Assembly: GCA_021809235.1 (NCBI GenBank)
Contig: JAKBAG010000009.1
Span: forward strand, 1-24,796
Reading direction: 5' to 3'
Origin: Acidobacteriota bacterium
Lineage (GTDB): Bacteria; Acidobacteriota; Terriglobia; Terriglobales; Acidobacteriaceae
Length of the DNA stretch: 24,796 bases
The notes below the pieces were generated by a model that was given only the letters and a program-made list of their open reading frames with translations, was not told the DNA's origin and did not search any database. How positions within the stretch are numbered: the stretch's first letter is position 1; each line of letters begins with the position of its first letter. Shown in pieces: positions 23,308 through 24,796 of this stretch. The translations under genes were made by a program, and so were the position numbers.

Positions 23308-24471
23308 TCAGGCTGTAGTTTGGGGTGCATCCGGTGGCAGAATCCATCCGCCACCCAGCACCTCATCGCCGTCATAGAAGACGGCCGAATGCCCGGGCGT
23401 GACAGCGCGCTGCGGCTCGTCGAAGAGGACGCGGACGCGGTCTTCGCCAGCCGGTTCCAGCGTGGCCGGAGTGGGCTGCTGGCTGTGCCGGATACGCACC
23501 TCGGCGCGGCGCGGCGCATCAAGCGAAGCGATGCCGATCCAATTCAGCCGGTGGACGAGCAGCGATGGCCGATTCAGCTCCGGTTCGCCGCCGACCGTCA
23601 CGCGGCGCGAAGCAGGATCGATGTGAAGCACATAGAGCGGATTGGGCGCGAAGACGCCCAGACCTTTGCGCTGGCCTATGGTGAAGTTATGAATGCCGCT
23701 ATGTTGGCCGAGCGTTTCGCCAGAGGTGGTCACCAGTTCGCCGGCAGAATCCGGCACGCGCTCGCCCTGTTCATCGAGATAGTTGGCGATGAACTGCTTG
23801 TAATCGCCGCCGGGGATGAAGCATATCTCCTGCGAATCTGGCTTGTCAGCAAGCGCGAGATGGCTTTCGCGGGCGATCTCGCGGACCTCCGGTTTGGTGA
23901 GATTGCCGAGCGGAAAAAGTGTGTGCGCAAGCTGATCCTGCGTTAGCCCAAAGAGGAACCAGGTCTGGTCCTTGGCCAGGTCGGCGGGCCGCTTCAGAAT
24001 CCAGCGCCCGCGCACGGGATCGTATTCGTTGCGGGCATAGTGGCCGGTGGCGATTTTGGTGGCGCCAATCTGTCTCGCGGTGAGCAGAAGTTGATCGAAC
24101 TTGAGATGGTTGTTGCAAAGCGAGCAGGGAATCGGCGTGCGCCCGGCGAGATAGTCGTTCACAAAGGGCTGCACCACATCGCGTTCGAAGCGCTCCTGCT
24201 GATTGACGACGTAGTAGGGAATGCCAAGCGACTCGGCGACGCGCCGCGCGTCATAGACATCGTCGAGCGAGCAGCAGCGACCGGTGGAGCGCGTGGGCAC
24301 GCCGGGCTTTCCGGCCAGCCGATTCTGGTCCCATAGTTGCAGCGTGAGGCCGATGACCTCCGCGCCCTGCTGGCGCAGCATGGCGGCAACGGTGGAAGAA
24401 TCGACGCCGCCGGACATGGCGACGGCGATCAGCTCGCCGGTGGCCTGAGGAATCGGTGTCGGTGTGCTCAT
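23308..24471 (-). CDS. mnmA: tRNA-specific 2-thiouridylase MnmA
   Basis: 387 residues, within the usual 350-390. It activates U34 of the Lys, Glu and Gln tRNAs with ATP and places sulfur at carbon 2. The PP-loop SGGVDSS is at 20-26. The two conserved cysteines are Cys119 (IPCSLCNNHLKF, the E. coli Cys102 position) and Cys217 (QEICFIPGGDY, Cys199). Cys116 makes a CxxC in place of the DxxC of E. coli. HYAR (144-147), KDQTWFLFGL (168-176) and the C-terminal HNFTIGQRKGLG and AVFYDGDEVLGGG segments are typical. The ATG overlaps the stop of the upstream cysteine desulfurase gene as ATGA, so translation is coupled and both make one sulfur-transfer unit. The gene converges on the BtuB-like receptor gene. 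Confidence 0.96.
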   Translation of the reverse strand: MSTPTPIPQATGELIAVAMSGGVDSSTVAAMLRQQGAEVIGLTLQLWDQNRLAGKPGVPTRSTGRCCSLDDVYDARRVAESLGIPYYVVNQQERFERDVVQPFVNDYLAGRTPIPCSLCNNHLKFDQLLLTARQIGATKIATGHYARNEYDPVRGRWILKRPADLAKDQTWFLFGLTQDQLAHTLFPLGNLTKPEVREIARESHLALADKPDSQEICFIPGGDYKQFIANYLDEQGERVPDSAGELVTTSGETLGQHSGIHNFTIGQRKGLGVFAPNPLYVLHIDPASRRVTVGGEPELNRPSLLVHRLNWIGIASLDAPRRAEVRIRHSQQPTPATLEPAGEDRVRVLFDEPQRAVTPGHSAVFYDGDEVLGGGWILPPDAPQTTA

Positions 24472-24796
24472 GCGCTCACCCCGGTCAGGGCAGGCGAGAG
24501 CGCGCGCAGGCGCTCGACGGCCGTGGGCACAATCTCCAGCACCGCGTCCACATCGGCTTGCGTGGCCGTCTTCAACAGGCTGAAGCGCAGGCTGGCCCGT
24601 GCGCGCGCCTTGTCCAAGCCCATTGCCAGCAGCACATGCGAAGGCTCCGTGGCGCCGGAGTGGCAGGCCGAACCGCCGGAGACGGACAGCCCCTTCAGGT
24701 CAAGAGCAATCACCAGCGCTTCGCTGTCGACGGCGTCAAACCAGAGGTTGGTCGTGTTGGCCACGCGTGGGGCACTGGCTCCGTTGATGCCGCAGC
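24468..24796 (-). CDS. Cysteine desulfurase (IscS/NifS-like), C-terminal part only
   Basis: The frame is open from the right edge to the stop at 24468-24470; 109 residues are visible and the start lies outside the window. The PLP enzyme takes sulfur from cysteine as a persulfide for Fe-S clusters and tRNA thiolation. The visible part holds the active-site cysteine loop SVSGGSACHSG, preceded by the family stretch RVANTTNLWF (compare LPNTLNVSF in IscS-type enzymes) and followed by EPSHVLLAMGL and ASLRFSLLKTATQADVDAVLEIVP. The lysine that holds PLP would be further upstream. The overlap with mnmA (ATGA) suggests it is the sulfur donor dedicated to, or at least coexpressed with, MnmA, as YrvO is in Bacillus. 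The internal GTG at 24764 is not the true start. Confidence 0.95.
   Translation of the reverse strand, partial: CGINGASAPRVANTTNLWFDAVDSEALVIALDLKGLSVSGGSACHSGATEPSHVLLAMGLDKARARASLRFSLLKTATQADVDAVLEIVPTAVERLRALSPALTGVSA

Overview
The window is a dense, GC-rich chromosomal stretch from a Gram-negative bacterium, most likely an Acidobacteriota (Terriglobia/Acidobacteriaceae type). Three things point there. KdsA indicates a Kdo-containing LPS. The very large Oar-type TonB-dependent receptor has an N-terminal carboxypeptidase-regulatory-like domain. The S53 (pro-kumamolisin) protease carries Ig-like repeats and a peculiar hydrophobic C-terminal tail ending in an ACGG motif. The phylum call is by protein style, not by a marker gene. 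I see no tRNA, rRNA, IS element, prophage or CRISPR array.

Layout. 1-4177, minus strand: a CslA-like family 2 glycosyltransferase, metal-dependent-type kdsA, then the N-terminal two thirds of a secreted S9 prolyl oligopeptidase-like enzyme cut by the left edge. 4323-6125, plus: a VLCAD-like acyl-CoA dehydrogenase ending at a strong terminator. 6225-9962: the S53 peptidase, whose expected catalytic Glu reads as Gln. 10054-10476: a small HTH-TOBE protein. 10870-14178: the Oar-like receptor behind a good sigma70-type promoter with an overlapping dyad. 14351-18097: blaI-type repressor, M56 (BlaR1-like) membrane peptidase and an HtrA/Deg periplasmic protease. 18175-19704, minus: an OprB-like porin, divergent from an RcnR-type metal-sensing repressor (19810-20184). 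20369-23242: promoter, cobalamin riboswitch and BtuB-like TonB receptor. 23308-24796, minus: mnmA, and upstream of it the C-terminal part of a cysteine desulfurase cut by the right edge.

How the genes work together. Two regulatory modules stand out. (1) The same 16-bp palindrome class, AACTAA-N4-TTAGTT, lies just upstream of blaI and again across codons 4-9 of the HtrA gene. Together with the M56 protease, which lacks a recognisable beta-lactam sensor domain, this suggests a BlaI-controlled envelope-proteolysis circuit rather than beta-lactam resistance. (2) The repressor-porin intergenic region carries a cluster of ATACC/GGTAT inverted repeats. One of them fills the 17-nt spacer of a near-ideal promoter for the porin. 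The repressor keeps the Cys-His-His ligand pattern and spacing of RcnR (Ni/Co), and the next locus is a B12-riboswitch-controlled BtuB-like receptor. The pair looks like an outer-membrane cobalt/nickel/corrinoid uptake locus. The desulfurase-mnmA pair overlaps by 4 nt and forms a sulfur-relay pair for tRNA 2-thiouridine.
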